Shown piece after piece: positions 63,501-64,000 of a stretch of DNA of 64,000 bases. The stretch is from CBDHFQ01 sp965262565. GTDB taxonomy: Bacteria > Bacteroidota > Bacteroidia > J057. Where the stretch lies: positions 248,001 through 312,000 of the forward strand of contig CBDHFQ010000005.1 in NCBI GenBank assembly GCA_965262565.1, in the 5' to 3' direction. Under the pieces are notes generated by a model that did no database searches, was not told the origin of the DNA, and was given only the letters and a program-made list of their open reading frames with translations. Position 1 is the first letter of the stretch, and every line of letters begins with the position of its first letter. The position numbers were made by a program, and so were the translations under genes.

Positions 63501-63793
63501 TCAGAGCGCTTTATGGGATCAGATCCTACAAAATTGGTAGTAAGTTCATAAGGTCCTCCAACGCGGGCATTGGCAATAACGTAATTCCCACCTGTCCTGG
63601 TTATAGCACCATACCTGGTGCCAGAAGGCACATGAACTGCAATGACAGTAGCTCCTTCCACAGCTTCACCTTGTTCATTCAACACTATACCACTGAAGTT
63701 ACCAGTAGTAAGCCCTTGAGCATTACCAGTAAGGAAAAATGTTGGTGAACATAGCAGAAATGAAATAAATACTGAAAAATAAAAATTCTTCAT
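60514..63793 (-). pseudogene. TonB-dependent receptor with carboxypeptidase-regulatory domain, split by a +1 frameshift at a G7 tract
   Basis: The two frames 63793-62888 and 62940-60514 join into one receptor of about 1092 residues. It has a signal peptide (MKNFYFSVFISFLLCSPTFF...GNAQ), a CarboxypepD_reg-like domain (about 30-120: GIVLNEQGEAVEGATVIAVH), a plug (about 125-270: SIADFVRVNPLVDINEGTDG, GGQNNRFNAIYIDGSINNDA, GGAVNIVTRSGS) and an OmpA/Oar-like barrel to the C-terminal MQIGVRYTF. The first frame stops at GTYC because the minus-strand run after AGAGT has seven G (62900-62906). With six it reads VGGPIVKDKLFFF and continues the second frame. It may be a phase-variable switch, a mutation or an assembly error. 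Substrate unknown. Confidence 0.8.
62900..62906 (+). repeat. C7 homopolymer (G7 on the coding strand) inside the TonB receptor
   Basis: A run of seven C on the plus strand sits exactly where the receptor frame is lost. Six would keep the frame. It is the longest G/C run I noticed in the window, so it is a prime slipped-strand or sequencing-error site. Confidence 0.8.
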
Positions 63794-64000
63794 AAGTAAG
63801 TTAAAGTTTGGTTTGGTTAAAGGCGTATTAACGCTTTTAAAAATTATTTACTTGTTGGTAAAGGTAGAGCGCCAATGTTAACTATGCTTTAAGGATAGTT
63901 TTCCAAACCAATAACTTTACTCTTAACATGCTGTAAGTGAGATATTTATATTAAAATAAAAATACAATTTCCCATATAAGATATATTATCTCATTGGGAA

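Noticed and set aside
1..64000. tRNA, rRNA, insertion sequence or prophage genes
   Set aside because: I saw no cloverleaf-like tRNA, no rRNA segment, and no transposase or integrase motif in any frame. A tRNAscan or IS search could still find something missed by eye.

Overview
The window is chromosomal DNA of a Bacteroidota bacterium, most likely a Cytophagales-like aerobe. The evidence is a low-GC composition, TonB-dependent receptors with carboxypeptidase-regulatory domains, a type IX secretion C-terminal domain, PKD/DNRLRE surface-protein architecture, an alternative complex III (ACIII) operon joined to a caa3-type oxidase operon, a YpdA-type bacillithiol reductase and DUF3822/DUF2147/DUF6687-like families. 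The species cannot be named from sequence alone.

Layout. 1-2361: the end of aspS, then coaD, rsmD and a DUF3822 gene. 2613-8067: two tandem beta-barrel paralogues, then a TPP riboswitch controlling a TonB-dependent receptor (probably thiamine uptake) and a DUF6687-like gene, then the remnant of a uracil-DNA-glycosylase-family gene. 8059-16189: mostly minus-strand housekeeping and stress genes (PKD/FGE lipoprotein, HdeD-like protein, Crp-like regulator, methyltransferase, CDF metal transporter, thioesterase-proB-proA, DUF2147). 16751-21880: a divergent signalling locus with an ECF sigma factor, a membrane anti-sigma-like protein with a periplasmic repeat domain, a small PKD protein and a secreted, membrane-anchored TPR-CHAT protease. 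I consider this the most interesting locus. 21901-24859: mazEF and two stand-alone copies of a DUF7948-like domain. 25179-29479: protoporphyrinogen oxidase, sucD, phoH and a frameshifted SAM hydroxide adenosyltransferase. 29493-35750: a 2085-residue secreted multidomain protein with a recent internal 273-bp duplication. 36043-40528: a PadR/FtsX-type permease pair and mtaB. 40586-58971: one long co-directional respiratory cluster, actABCDEF - ctaC - ctaD - ctaA - ctaB - two subunit III genes - subunit IV - two SCO-like genes - DUF420 - a small membrane protein. 59352-63793: ypdA and a TonB-dependent receptor interrupted at a C7/G7 homopolymer.

How the genes work together. The respiratory cluster encodes quinol oxidation (ACIII), oxygen reduction (caa3 oxidase), heme A synthesis and copper delivery. 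hemG upstream supplies heme and sucD feeds the TCA cycle. The thiamine receptor is controlled by TPP. The CHAT locus looks like an envelope-sensing proteolytic switch on a sigma factor, but that is inference. Two genes carry single-base frameshifts, one at an exact -1 slippery heptamer and one at a poly-G tract. Either may be biology or an assembly error.
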